Source of the DNA: Arachis hypogaea
Lineage: Eukaryota; Streptophyta; Magnoliopsida; Fabales; Fabaceae
NCBI RefSeq assembly: GCF_003086295.3
Contig: NC_092042.1
Location: 39,913,419 to 39,977,418, forward strand
Reading direction: 5' to 3'
Length of the DNA stretch: 64,000 nucleotides
Part shown: positions 48,701-58,893 of the stretch, in pieces
Position numbering within the stretch: the stretch's first letter is position 1
Layout: every line of letters starts with the position of its first letter
Translations under genes and position numbers: made by a program
The notes under the pieces: generated by a model
The model's database searches: none
What the model saw: only the letters and a program-made list of their open reading frames with translations
What the model was told of the DNA's origin: nothing

Positions 48701-49277
48701 AGATTTACAGGTTTAAAATTTAGGCTAAAATATAATTAAAGAAAGTTGACTTGTATTAGTTTAAAAAACACATATGCTTAGGTAAACTCATTCAGACTAC
48801 ACTACTTTCATGCAAGGATAGAGTATGCCTAACTATTGTTCTACGACTTCTGAACTAGCTTTGGAAATTATATCCATTCTTGTTGTGTAACTTTATTCAT
48901 AAGTTGTTTATTACTGTCTATGTTAGCATGTCTATGCTAGCCACATGGGCTCATTTAGATTGTTCTCTGTTACCGGCAAACTAATTTGTGGTTTTGTTTC
49001 TTTGCACTGCTTCACACATGCTAGCAACGATTGTGGGATGTTTGCTGCTCAATGGATGATAATGTATCATCTATGGGGTACTTACGATGTTAAGGTAAAC
49101 CAATGTCACACTAAATCCGTTGTATATGCTGTGACAATACACTAACTGCTTGACACCAACATCTACAGAAAGTAACCGACTACAGCCGCATGCGCCTAGC
49201 TGTCAACATGTTGCTTAGATATCACAATGACAATCGGGAGAAGATTGTCAAAGATGTGTTGGAGTATTGGAGGAACT
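45723..49277 (+). pseudogene. Ulp1-like (C48) cysteine protease gene, multi-exon, decayed
   Basis: Ulp1-type proteases cleave SUMO-like modifiers; plant MULE and CACTA elements often carry relatives. Exon 1, 45723-45868 (MASIWSPTTVDVSSDEEVPK), joins in phase to exon 2 from 46448 (KDDGDAMAGSTQARS) across a GT...AG intron. Later pieces are FDLATAAYIFIPIMDQG (about 47229-47280), DDVINLFAANI, TIELHWFLPTTFA (47600s), CPIWCDNHRFLAVVDVVHRQ (47957-48018), FLEELLDHDRWYDVPEKG, SNDCGMFAAQWMIMYHLWG (about 49023-49080) and a C-terminal helix (49169-49277). The catalytic His (47980) and Cys (49032) codons are present, but the Asp of YLDS is Gly (48031). Stops at 46848 and 48240 and a frameshift at a poly-A run near 47440 disable it. 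An LTR at 49278 removes the end. Confidence 0.65.
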
Positions 49278-49931
49278 TGATGCACCACTATTTCTTGGTA
49301 CATCTTGTGCTTAATTTGGGTAGATTTTATCCAATTTTTCCACATTTATTCAATAAAATAGCATGGTTTCATGACTTTCTCCTAATTTGTGCTGAAGTGT
49401 AAAAACATACTTTTTAGGCCCTTAATTGGTTGATTTTAATTCACCTTTGATTCCACTAGATGCCTTGATGCATTTGTTAGTGATTTTAGGTTGAGAAGGC
49501 TAGGAATGGATCAAAGGAGCAAAGAGAAAAGCATGCAAAGTGGAGAAATCATGGAAAATCAAGGATTTGGGATGCATTTATCGATGCGTATACATACATG
49601 ACATGTACGCGTTGATGGAAAATTGCCAAGCGACGCGTACCCGTCGATGCTCGCGCGTGTCCTCATTAAAGTGAAAACGCTGAGGGCGATTTCTGGGCTT
49701 CCCAAGCCTAAATCCAACTCTGTTTCTAAGCCTATTACATGCAGAAATCAAGAGGAGTCAAGAAGAGGAAGTCATAATTGAATTTTGGAGGAAATGCTTT
49801 AGTTAGTTTCTAGAGAGAGAAGCTCTCTCTTCTCTCTAGAGAATTAGGTTAGATCTAGATTAGGATTTCTTAGATCTAGGTTTAATTTATGCTTTGATTT
49901 ACTTTTCCTTTACAATTTCTTGTTCCCATAC
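49278..49931 (+). mobile_element. LTR fragment, plus orientation, cut by element C
   Basis: It starts TGATGCACCACTATTTC and follows the 8734 solo LTR closely (AAGGCTAGGAATGGATCAA, GGAGAAATCATGGAAA). GACGCGTACCCGTCG and TACGCGTTG words lie at 49570-49660, about 297-382 bp from the start. It stops at the target site of element C. Confidence 0.75.
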
Positions 49932-50478
49932 TGTTCATACCCTGGGTTGAGCTGTCCGACCCGGGATGTTCTACAGACAAAGCGACCGACCTCTTCAGGT
50001 CAGGACAATCCGACCTCTTCTCAAAGAGCTCGGCCAAGTCACGGGAAAGCCCAAACAAAGGGCCCAAATAGAGGAACACGCCCCAAATCCTAAGGCAGCC
50101 CAAGCCTACAGAGAGAAGGGCGGTTCCCTTGAAGATAAGATGACCTCACTTGAAGATAAGATAAAGATAAGATAAGATAACTAACTTATCTTATCCATAG
50201 GAGGCCACATCTCACCATTATAAATACACTGGAGCACCCAGGTATAATACACATTTTGATTCTACTCAATACCTGTTTAATACCCTTGCTAACTTAAGTA
50301 TCGGAGTCCCTTACAGGTATCCCCCACCCTTCGGTGACAAAGGATCAGCAGCACTCTCAGTTCCATAAGTCGGACACATCAGCTCCGGCCACTATACACC
50401 TGCCGGACACGCCGGTTCTAACCAACACAGAAGATCTCAACTAAGATTGACTATAGTTTCAGGTAACCCCCCGGAACA
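49932..50478 (+). repeat. 5' LTR of element C, 547 bp
   Basis: Starts TGTTCATACC and ends CGGAACA, with 5 bp inverted ends TGTTC/GAACA. Preceded by CATAC (49927-49931), the probable target site. A degenerate TATAAATACACTGG promoter-like box is at about 50219-50232. Confidence 0.7.
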
Positions 50479-50479
50479 T

Positions 50480-50497
50480 TGGTGCCGTTGCCGGGAA
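50480..50497 (+). promoter_or_regulatory. Primer-binding site of element C
   Basis: TGGTGCCGTTGCCGGGAA one base after the LTR end; a variant of the tRNA-Asp-type site. Confidence 0.65.
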
Positions 50498-50518
50498 CCT
50501 GGAAGTCATCCCATCACC

Positions 50519-51750
50519 ATGGCGGATGACCATGACAACGACCATGATTCAGGTTTGGAAGATAGAATGCCGCACAAGAACACGGATGCTATACTCAAAG
50601 ATACTCCGGAACCCAATGGAGACAACAATTTATCAAATCCAGGGGTGATAGAGGCACCTCAAGATCGATTAAAGCAACTTGAGAAAGAAGCCCAACATCA
50701 ATGCAAAAAAGAAGAGGATCTACATCAGGAGATAAGGCGACGCCGAGAATTAGAAGATAAGCTTCTGAAATTCAAAGCCGATCTCAAAACTAAAGCTACT
50801 CGATCCACCCCAGAAGATAGCTCTCACAAAGATCAAGATCTATTCACAAGGGAAATCATGAAGACCAAAATCCCAAAAGATTTCAAACTTCTGGATATGA
50901 CTCTGTATGACGGCACCTCGGACCCCAACCACCATCTCAGCAATTTCAGAAGTAGGATGTACCTCACAGATGCCTCGGATGCAGTTCGCTACAAAATCTT
51001 TCCACAACTCTTACCAAGACAGCCATTAGATGGTTCGACAACCTACCTCCGAAGTCCATCTCGAGTTTCGACGACCTGGCCCAAAAGTTCCTGGCCAGAT
51101 TTTTCATACAAAAGGACAAAGCTAAACACGCACCCAGCCTACTAGGAATCAAGCAAGGAGATCGGGAGAGTCTTCGTAACTACATGGAAAGATTCAATAA
51201 AACATGCATGGACATGCAAAGTCTACCAACAGAAGCTGCCATCATGGGCCTCATAAATGGCCTACGAGAAGGACCATTTAGCCAATCTATATCAAAGAAA
51301 TACCAGCATCCCTGGACGAAGTACAAGAACGGGCTCAGAAGTACATCAACATGGAGGAGAATTCTCGACTTGGGAAAGCTTTGAGGTTTGGTTCTGCCTA
51401 CCGAGATAAAGATAAAGAATCCAAGAAAAAGGAAGATCGCTCCGGGGAGAAAATAAAAAATATCATAACTACACCCCTCTTAGGGTATCCTTGGTAGATG
51501 TTTACAAAGAAGTCTGCCATACGGAAAAAATACCCCCAGCTCGACCACTCAAAGGCAAAAGAGGAGGAGAAAATCGGAACGAATACTGTGAATATCACCG
51601 AGTTCGAGGACATTCTACCAACGAATGCTTCGACTTGAAAACCGTCATAGAAAAATTAGTAAGAGAAGGAAAACTAGATCGGTTTTTGGCCAACCGGGAC
51701 GAAGAGCCAAGAAAAAGAAGAAGGGATGAAGATGTCAGACGATCTGAATG
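50519..51750 (+). pseudogene. gag: Broken gag of element C
   Basis: It starts at ATG 50519 (MADDHDNDHDSGLEDRM), and a coiled-coil-rich N-terminus follows. The Gag core begins TREIMKTKIPKDFKLLDMTL, YDGTSDPNHHLSNFRSRMYL; after a frameshift near 51003 it continues IRWFDNLPPKSISSFDDLAQ, and RFNKTCMDMQSLPTEAAIMG. Further shifts near 51299 and 51485 follow. The last part has CEYHRVRGHSTNEC, the His-variant zinc knuckle typical of this lineage (C-X2-H-X4-H-X4-C). Three shifts mean no Gag can be made. Confidence 0.8.
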
Positions 51751-51781
51751 ATCACCTCGCACACCAGAAAGACACGTCCAT

Positions 51782-52422
51782 ATGATACACGGCGGATTTG
51801 CGGGAGGAGGAATCTCCAAATCATCCCGCAAGCGACACCTCAAAGAAGTATATCATGTCGAAGGAAAAAAAGAGGCGCCAGACATCCCAGCAATCACGTT
51901 TACCAAAGAAGACGCATCCGAAATCATCTCGGGACACGACGACCCCATGGCCATCACTATCATATTGGCAAACGCCAACCTCCACCGTACATTAATTGGC
52001 CAAGGAAGCTCCGCGACATCTTATTCAAAACTGCCTTCGACAAGCTCGGCTTAAAAGAAATAGAGCTAAGAGCATACCTGAACAGCCTGTTCGGACTTGG
52101 AAATACCCTAGTACAACCACTGGGATACGTATCGCTACATACAACCTTCGGAAAAGGGAACTAATCCATAACACTCAAGATAGACTACATCGTGGTCGAC
52201 GTAAGCTCGGCCTACAATGCCTTAATAGGTCGGACAACGCTAAACCAACTCGGCGCAATAGTTTCAACTCCACATCTATGTATGAAATTCTCAACTGCAG
52301 AAGGGATAGCCACAATAAAAGCAGATCAAAAGATGGCGCGTCGCTGTTACAACGAAAGTCTAAACCTCAGAGGCGAAGGAGGAGAGTGCCACGTAATTGA
52401 ACTTGGCAGAATTCAGACATGA
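51782..52422 (+). pseudogene. Broken aspartic protease of element C
   Basis: MIHGGFAGGGISKSSRKRHL and GHDDPMAITIILANANLHRT are family phrases. The active site reads LIGQGSSA instead of the expected DQGSS (Gly codon at 51998-52000), so the catalytic aspartate is lost. The frame shifts near 52014 (FKTAFDKLGLKEIELRAYLN) and again before 52192, where VVDVSSAYNALIGRTTLNQL forms the flap/C-terminal half. It would have processed Gag-Pol. Confidence 0.75.
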
Positions 52423-52499
52423 GAAGAACTCCGTCCATAGCCCGAAGGCGAAGTAGAGAAAGTTCAGATCGGAGATACTTCGGATAAGACAACTAATAT

Positions 52500-53916
52500 T
52501 GGCACGATCCTAAAAGGAGACGCAAAAGAATCACTTGTACAGTTCCTACGAGATAACATTGATCTCTTCACATGGAAAGCTGCCGACATGCCTAGCATAG
52601 ATCCCGAACTGATAAGCCACAAGTTGGCCGTCTATCCGGGATCCCGGCCGGTACAACAAAGATGAAGAAAACTCGGGCCAGAGTGGTCCCAGGCTGTAGA
52701 AGAACAGGTGCAGGCACTACTAGAGGCAGGGTTCATAAGAGAAGTTAAGTACCCACTATGGCTAGCAAACGTCGTCTTGGTGAAAAAGTCAAATGGGAAA
52801 TGGCGAATGTGCACCGGCTACACCGACCTCAACAAGGCCTGCCCAAAAGACCCTTATCCTATGCCAAGCATCGACGCTCTAGTAGACGCCTCATCGGGAT
52901 ATAAGTATCTCTCATTTATGGACGCATACTCGGGGTACTACCAGATCCCAATGTATCCACCGGATCAAGAAAAAACCTCGTTTCTAACACCCAAAGCAAA
53001 CTATTGTTACATCGTAATGCCCTTTGGCCTCAAAAACGCGGGAGCTACTTATCAGAGGCTAATGAATAAGGTCTTCTCAGACCATATCGGAAAAATCATG
53101 GAAGTCTACGTGGATAACATGTTGATAAAGACACAAAGTGAGGAAACCTTACTGTCCGACTTAATTCAAGTATTCGACACCATACGGAAGCATGGCATGT
53201 GACTTAATCCGGCCAAATGCACCTTTGCGGTGGAAGCCGGTAAGTTCTTGGGCTTTATGCTCACACAAAGAGGAATTGAGGCAAATCTAGATAAATGCCA
53301 GGCCATACTCAACAAGAAGAGCCCAACCTGCGTCAAAGAGGTACAACAACTCAATGGGAGACTGGCAGCCTTGTCCAGATTCCTAGCAGGATCAGCAATA
53401 AGATCCCTCCCTTTCTATGCTACTTTAAGGAAAGGAAAGAATTTCGAATGGACAGCAGAATGTGAGCAAGCCTTTCGAGACATCAAAGAATTCTTGGGAC
53501 GGCCGCGTATCCTATCTCGACCACAAGAAGGAGAACCACTCATATTGTACCTCGCAGTAGGAAGTCGGGCAATAGCCTCAGCACTAATTAGAGAAAACGA
53601 GAGTGGGCAACAACCCGTCTACTTCATTAGTAAAGCACTGTAGGGGTCAGAGCTGAACTACCAGAAAATAGAGAAGTTTGCCTATGCTCTCATACTCACA
53701 TCTCGATGACTTCACACGTACTTCCAAGCACATACCATTAAGGTTCGGACCAACCAGCCCATAAAGGGGATATTACAGAAAACAGATCTAGCAGGAAGAA
53801 TCCTACAGTGAGCAATTGAGTTGTCTGAGTTCAACCTCCAATATGAGGCACGGACAGCCATTAAATCACAATACCTAGCCGACTTCATTGCAGAAGTCAC
53901 AGGGAGATCCCCATAG
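52500..53916 (+). pseudogene. Broken reverse transcriptase and RNase H of element C
   Basis: RT copies the element RNA. RT motifs are visible in order: LVKKSNGKWRMCTGYTDLNK, FMDAYSGYYQI (first catalytic Asp near 52921), MPFGLKNAGATYQRLMN and VYVDNMLIK. The last should be YVDD; the second Asp is Asn (codon 53116-53118). RNase H follows (FLGFMLTQRGIEANLDKCQA, PFYATLRKGKNFEWT, QPVYFISKAL). In-frame stops are at 52663, 53200, 53641, 53707, 53809 and 53914; the first five replace residues conserved in the family. Confidence 0.85.
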
Positions 53917-54136
53917 AGTGGAATATATACGTGGACGGTTCCTCGAATAAAGCCGGAAGTGGTGCAGGTGTGATAATCGAAAGCAACCAAGGAACCCAAC
54001 TTGAGCTTTCCCTCAAATTCGGATTCCCCGCCTCAAACAACCAGGCGGAATACGAAGCGTTGTTAGCTGGTTTGAAGCGGCTAGAGAAGTGGGAGCTCGG
54101 AAACTCAACATCGACAGTGACTCACAAGTTGTTACC
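53916..54136 (+). pseudogene. Second RNase H (archaeal-type) of element C, truncated
   Basis: In a new frame, WNIYVDGSSNKAGSGAGVII, FGFPASNNQAEYEALLAGL carry the D and E of the RVT_3 (PF13456) fold. A frameshift near 54078 follows, then the D of DSDSQ in another frame. Element D cuts the domain before its end. Its presence is why I assign element C to the Tat lineage. Confidence 0.75.
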
Positions 54137-55730
54137 TGGTGCACGAAATTGTGATCATCAATGGTGCCATCAACATGGTACGCTCAATTGCATTCTCAAC
54201 TCTTTATCACAACTTCGCACAACTAACCAGCAAGTGCACTGGGTCGTCCAAGTAATAAACCTTACGCGAGTAAGGGTCGATCCTACGGAGATTGTTGGTA
54301 TGAAGCAAACTATGGTCATCTTGTAAATCTCAGTCAGGCGGATTCAAATGGTTATGGAGGATTAATGATTAAAAGATAAATAAAACATAAAATAAAGATA
54401 GAGATACTTATGTAATTCATTGGTGAGAATTTCAGATAAGCATATGGAGATGCTTTGTCCCTTCCGTCTCTCTGCTTTCCTGATGTCTTCATCCAATCCT
54501 TCTTACTCCTTTCAATGGCAAGCTATATGTTGGGCATCACCGTTGTCAATGGCTATAGTCCCGTCCTCTCAGTGAAAATGTTCAACGCGCTCTGTCACAG
54601 CACGGCTATTCATCTATTGGTTCTCGATCATGTCGGAATAGAATTCAGCGATTCTTTTGCGTCTGTCACTAACGCCCCACAATCGTGAGTTTGAAGCTCG
54701 TCACAGTCATTCAATCCCTGAATCCTACTCAGAATACCACAGACAAGGTTTAGACCTTCCGGATTCTCAAGAATGGCCGCCAATGGATTCTAGCTTATAC
54801 CACAAAGATTCTGATTAAGGAATCCAAGAGATATCCACTCAATCTAAGGTAGAACGGAGGTGGTTGTTAGGCACACGTTCATAGGTTAGAATGATGATGA
54901 GTGTCACGGATCATCACATTCATCAAGTTGAGGAAAAGTGATAACTTAGAACAAGAATAAGCTGAATTGAATAGAAGAACAATAGTAATTGCATTAATAC
55001 TCGAGGTACAGCAGAGCTCCACACCTTAATCTATGGTGTGTAGAAACTCTACCGTTGAAAATACATAAGAACAAGGTCTAGGCATGGCCAAATTGCCAGC
55101 CTCCCAAAGAGGGTTCAATCATAAAAACATGATCAAAAGATGATCCGAAGATTGAAAGATTCCCCCAAATACAATAGCAAAAGGTCCTATTTATAGAGAA
55201 CTAGTAGCCTAGGGTTTACAGAAATGAGTAAATGACGTAAAAATCCACTTCCGGGCCCACTTGGTGTGTGCTTGGGCTGAGCATTGAAGCTTCCATGTGT
55301 AGAGACTTTTCTTGGAGTTAAACGCCAGCTTTTGTGCCAGTTTGGGCGTTTAACTCCCATTTTTGTGCCAGTTCCGGCGTTTAACGCCGGGAATTCTGAA
55401 GCTGACTTAGAATGCCTGTTTGGGCCATCAAATCTCAGGAAAAGTATAGACTATTATATATTGCTGGAAAGCCCTGGATATCTGGGCTTTGGTAGCTCCA
55501 GAAAATTCACTTTCAGTGCAGGGAGGTCAGAATCCAACAGCATCTGCAGCCCTTTTCAGCCTCTGAATCAGATTTTTACTCAAGTCCCTCAATTTCAGCC
55601 AGAAAATTTCTGAAATCACAGAAAAACACACAAACTCATAGTAATGTCCAGAAAAGTGAATTTTAAATAAAAACTAATAAAAATATAATAAAAACTAACT
55701 AAAACATACTAAAAGCATACTAAAAACAAA
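54137..55730 (-). repeat. 3' LTR of element D
   Basis: On plus it begins TGGTGCACGAAATTGTG, matching 63345. The first 60 bp at the minus-strand start, with the usual TGATGAGC and PPT, are missing: sequence goes from TACTAAAAACAA directly into TTTTGGCATCTC of the 3' noncoding region. GGCGTTTAACTCC/GCGTTTAACGCCGG words lie at 55320-55390. Confidence 0.7.
55186..55197 (-). promoter_or_regulatory. TATA box in the element D LTR
   Basis: TCTATAAATAGG on minus, 125-200 bp downstream of the palindromic word tract. The solo LTR of the same family has a matching box near 15380. Confidence 0.6.
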
Positions 55731-56643
55731 AGTTTTGGCATCTCACTTTATCCTTTGAAGTTCAGAATGATTGGCTTCTATAGGAACTCAGAATCCGGAT
55801 AGTGTTATTGATTCTCCTAATTAAGTATGATGATTCTTGAACACAGCTACTTTATGAGTCTTGGCCGTGGCCCAAAGCACTCTGTTTTCCAGTATTACCA
55901 CCGGATACATCCATGCCACAGACACATAACTGGGTGAACCTTTTCAGATTGTGACTCATCTTTGCTAGAGTCCCCAATTAGAGGTGTCCAGGGTTCTTAA
56001 GCACACTTTTTTTGCTTCGGATCACGACTTTAACCGCTCAATCTCATGTTTTCACTTGACACCTTCACGCCACAAGCACATGGTTAAGGACATCTTGGTT
56101 TAGCCGCTTAGGCCAGGATGTTATTCCTGTAGGCCCTCCTATCCACTGATGCTCAAAGCTTGGATCCTTTTTATTATCGTTGCCTTTTGGTTTAAAGGGC
56201 TATTGGCTTTTTCTGCTTGCTCTTTTTTTTTTTGAATTCACTGCTTTTTCTTGCTTCAAGAATCATTTTTATGATTTTTTAGATCCTCAGTAACATGTCT
56301 CCTTTTTCATCATTCTTTCAAGAGCCAACAATTTTAACATTCATGAACAACAAATTCAAAAGACATATACACTGTTCAAGCATACATTCAGAAATCAAAA
56401 GTATTACCACCACATCAAAATAATTAATCTGTTATAAAATTCAAAATTCATGCAATTCTTCTCTTTTTCAATTAAGAACATTTTTCATTTAAGAAAGGTG
56501 ATGGATTCATAGGACATTCATAACTTTAAGGCGTAGACACTAAGACACTAATGATCATAAGACACAAACATAAGTAAAACATAAAGCATAATTTTCGAAA
56601 AATAGAAAAATAAAGAACAAGGAGATTAAAGAATGGGTCCACC
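55731..56643 (-). other. 3' noncoding region of element D
   Basis: Carries the same A/T-rich phrases as 17570-18500 of element A, in reverse (for example ACACCTTCACGCCAC near 56060 and GGCCGTGGCCCAAAGCACT near 55863). The poly-T stretch 56220-56235 gives no gene. The PPT next to the LTR is deleted. Confidence 0.55.
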
Positions 56644-57788
56644 TTAGTGATGGCGGCTTGTTCTTCCTCTCAAAGATCTTATGTAGTTCTTGAGCTCCTC
56701 AATATCTCTTCCTTGCCTTTTTTGCTCCTCTCTCACGATTCCTTGATCTTCTCTAATTTCATGGAGGAGGATGGAATGTTCTTGGTGCTCCACCCGTAGT
56801 TGTCCCATGTTGGAACTCAATTCTCCTAGGGAGGTGTTGATTTGCTCCCAATAGTTTTGTGGAGGAAAGTGCATCCTTTGAGGCATCTCAGGGATTTCAT
56901 GATGAGGAATTTCCTCATGTCCATGAGTGGGATCTCTTGTTTGCTCCATCCTCTTCTTAGTGATGGGCTTGTCCTCATCAATGAGGATGTCTCCCTCTAT
57001 GTTAATTCCAACTGAATTACAGAGGTGACAAATAAGATGAGGGAAGGCTAACCTTGTCAAGGTAGAGGACTTGTCTGCCACCTTATAAAGTTCTTGGGAT
57101 ATAACCTCATGAACTTCTACTTCCTCTCCAATCATGATGCTATGAATCATGATAGCCCGGTCTATAGTAGCTTCGGACCGGTTGCTAGTGGGAATGATTG
57201 AGCGTTGAATAAACTCCAACCATCCCCTAGCCACGGGCTTGAGGTCATGCCTTCTCAGTTGAACCGGCTTCCCTCTTGAATCTCTCTTCTATTGAGCGCC
57301 CTCTTCACAAATGTCTATGAGGACTTGGTCCAACCTTTGATCAAAGTTGACCCTTCTAGTGTAGGGGTATTCATCTCCTTGCATCATGAGCAAGTTGATG
57401 CCAACCTTACATTTTCCAGACTAAAATCTAAGCATTTCCCCCGAACCATTGTAAGCCAATTCTTTGGGTCCGGGTTCACACTTTGATCATGGTTCTTGGT
57501 GATCCATGCATTGGCATAGAACTCTTGAACCATTAAGATTCCGACTTGTTGAATGGTGTTGGTAAGAACTTTCCAACCTCTTCTTCGGATCTCATGTCGG
57601 ATCTCCGGATATTCACTCTTTTTGAGTTTGAAAGGGACCTCGGGGATCACCTTCTTCATGGCCACAACTTCATAGAAGTGGTCTTGATGCACCCTTGAGA
57701 TGAATCTCTCCATCTCCCATGACTCGGAGGTGGAAGCTTTTGCCTTCCCTTTCCTCTTTCTAGAGGTTTCTCCGGCCTTAGGTGCCAT
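56644..57788 (-). pseudogene. ORF2 of element D, PF20167-type plant transposon protein, broken
   Basis: It starts at ATG 57788, MAPKAGETSRKRKGKAKAST, a basic N-terminus typical of the family. VHQDHFYEVVAMKKVIPEVP and NWLTMVRGKCLDFSLENVRL follow, and after a frameshift near 57400 and a stop near 57295 the frame resumes with RGWLEFIQRSIIPTSNRSEA and VEVHEVISQELYKVADKSST, then a coiled-coil and a basic tail (RGRTSRHH). The block LKPVARGW..f..rSi.PtSNrSE is diagnostic of PF20167 (putative plant transposon protein). Its role is unknown. It lies downstream of the protease on the same strand, where other elements have polymerase. Confidence 0.65.
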
Positions 57789-57959
57789 AAATGGTTATGG
57801 AAAAACAAGAAGCAACGCTTTTACCACACTAAACTTAGAAGGTTTGCTCGTCCTCGAGCAAAAGAGGAAATAAAAGAGAGAGTGGTGGGGTAGGCGGGGA
57901 CCCTGTGGGGTCCACAGATCCTGAGGTGTCAAGGATAGCTCATCCCTGCACCAAGTGGC

Positions 57960-58110
57960 GTGCAAAACGGGCTGCTGCCCTTTTCTGGCGTTAAATGCCA
58001 GTCTGGTGCCCCTTTCTGGCGTTAAACTCTCAGAATGGTGCCAGACTGGGCGTTAAACGCCCATTTGCTGCCCTTACTGGCGTTTAAACACCAGCAAGCT
58101 TTTCTTCTAG
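57960..58110. repeat. GGCGTTAAACGCC words between protease and ORF2
   Basis: Four copies (GGCGTTAAATGCC, GGCGTTAAACTC, GGGCGTTAAACGCCC, GGCGTTTAAACACC) in untranslated sequence. The same word occurs in the leader (61320-61400, 62300-62420) and in the LTR (55320-55390). Confidence 0.75.
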
Positions 58111-58229
58111 GGTGTGCTGTTTTTCTTTCTATTTTTCATTCTGTTTTTGCTTTTTCAATTGTTTTTGTGACTTCACATGATCATCAACCTATAGAAAACA
58201 TAAAATAACAATGGAAAATAGATAAATAT

Positions 58230-58275
58230 AACATTGGTTTGCCTCCCAACAAGTGCTTCTTTAATGTTAGTAGCT
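58230..58275 (-). other. Post-coding signature of element D
   Basis: On minus, AGAAGCACTTGTTGGGAGGC, the counterpart of AGCGCTTGTTAGGAGG at 16900 in element A. In autonomous relatives this lies after integrase, so its position straight after the protease marks where polymerase was lost. Confidence 0.5.
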
Positions 58276-58298
58276 TGACAGTGGGCCCTCATAGAGCC

Positions 58299-58890
58299 TC
58301 ACAGATGTTCAGAGTAATGTTGGAACCTCCCAACACCAAACTTAGAGTTTGAATGTGGGGGTTCAACACCAAACTTAGAATTTGGTTGTGGCCTCCCAAC
58401 ACCAAACTTAGAGTTTGACTGTGGGGGCTCTATTTGACTCTGTTTTGAGAGAAGCTCTTCATGCTTCCTCTCCATGGTTACAGAGGGATATCCTTGAGCC
58501 TTAAACACAAAGGATTCTTCATTCACTTGAATGATCAATTGTCCTCTGTCAACATCAATCACAGCCTTTGCTGTGGCTAGGAAGGGTCTGCCAAGGATGA
58601 TGGATTCATCCATGCACTTCCCAATCTCTAGGACTATGAAATCAGCAGGGATGTAATGGTCTTCAACCTTTACCAGAACATCTTCTACAAGTCCATAAGC
58701 TTGTTTTCTTGAATTGTTTGCCATCTCTAGTGAGATTCTTGCAGCTTATACCTCAAAGATCCCTAGCTTCTCCATTACAGAGAGAGGCATGAGGTTTATG
58801 CTTGACCCTAGGTCACACCCGAGCCTTCTTGAAGGTCATGGTGCCTAATGTACAAGGTATTGAGAACTTCCTAGGGTTCTATCTCTTTTG
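58299..58890 (-). pseudogene. Broken aspartic protease of element D
   Basis: The protease matures Gag. On minus, TCDLGSSINLM-like sequence (Asp codon 58814-58812) is the active site, in a frame shifted by one base from gag near 58817. A TAA stop follows near 58748. From 58724 the frame is open: MANNSRKQAYGLVEDVLVKV, IVLEIGKCMDESIILGRPFL, ATAKAVIDVDRG. The C-terminus ends in three repeats of NSKFGV (58327-58430). Confidence 0.75.
58327..58430 (-). repeat. Three in-frame NSKFGV repeats carrying AAGTTTGGTGT
   Basis: AAGTTTGGTGT (plus-strand ACACCAAACTT) at 58333, 58366 and 58399, spaced exactly 33 bp apart, coding for KFGV at the protease C-terminus. Confidence 0.85.
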
Positions 58891-58893
58891 AGG

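Larger units (their letters stand above)
49932..54136 (+). mobile_element. Element C: Tat-type Ty3/gypsy retrotransposon, 5' part
   Basis: 5' LTR, PBS, gag, protease, reverse transcriptase, RNase H and a second RNase H are in order on plus. Element D cuts it at 54136, so integrase and the 3' LTR would lie beyond the window. A second, archaeal-type RNase H after the first is known for the Tat lineage. Many stops and shifts show that it is dead. Confidence 0.8.
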
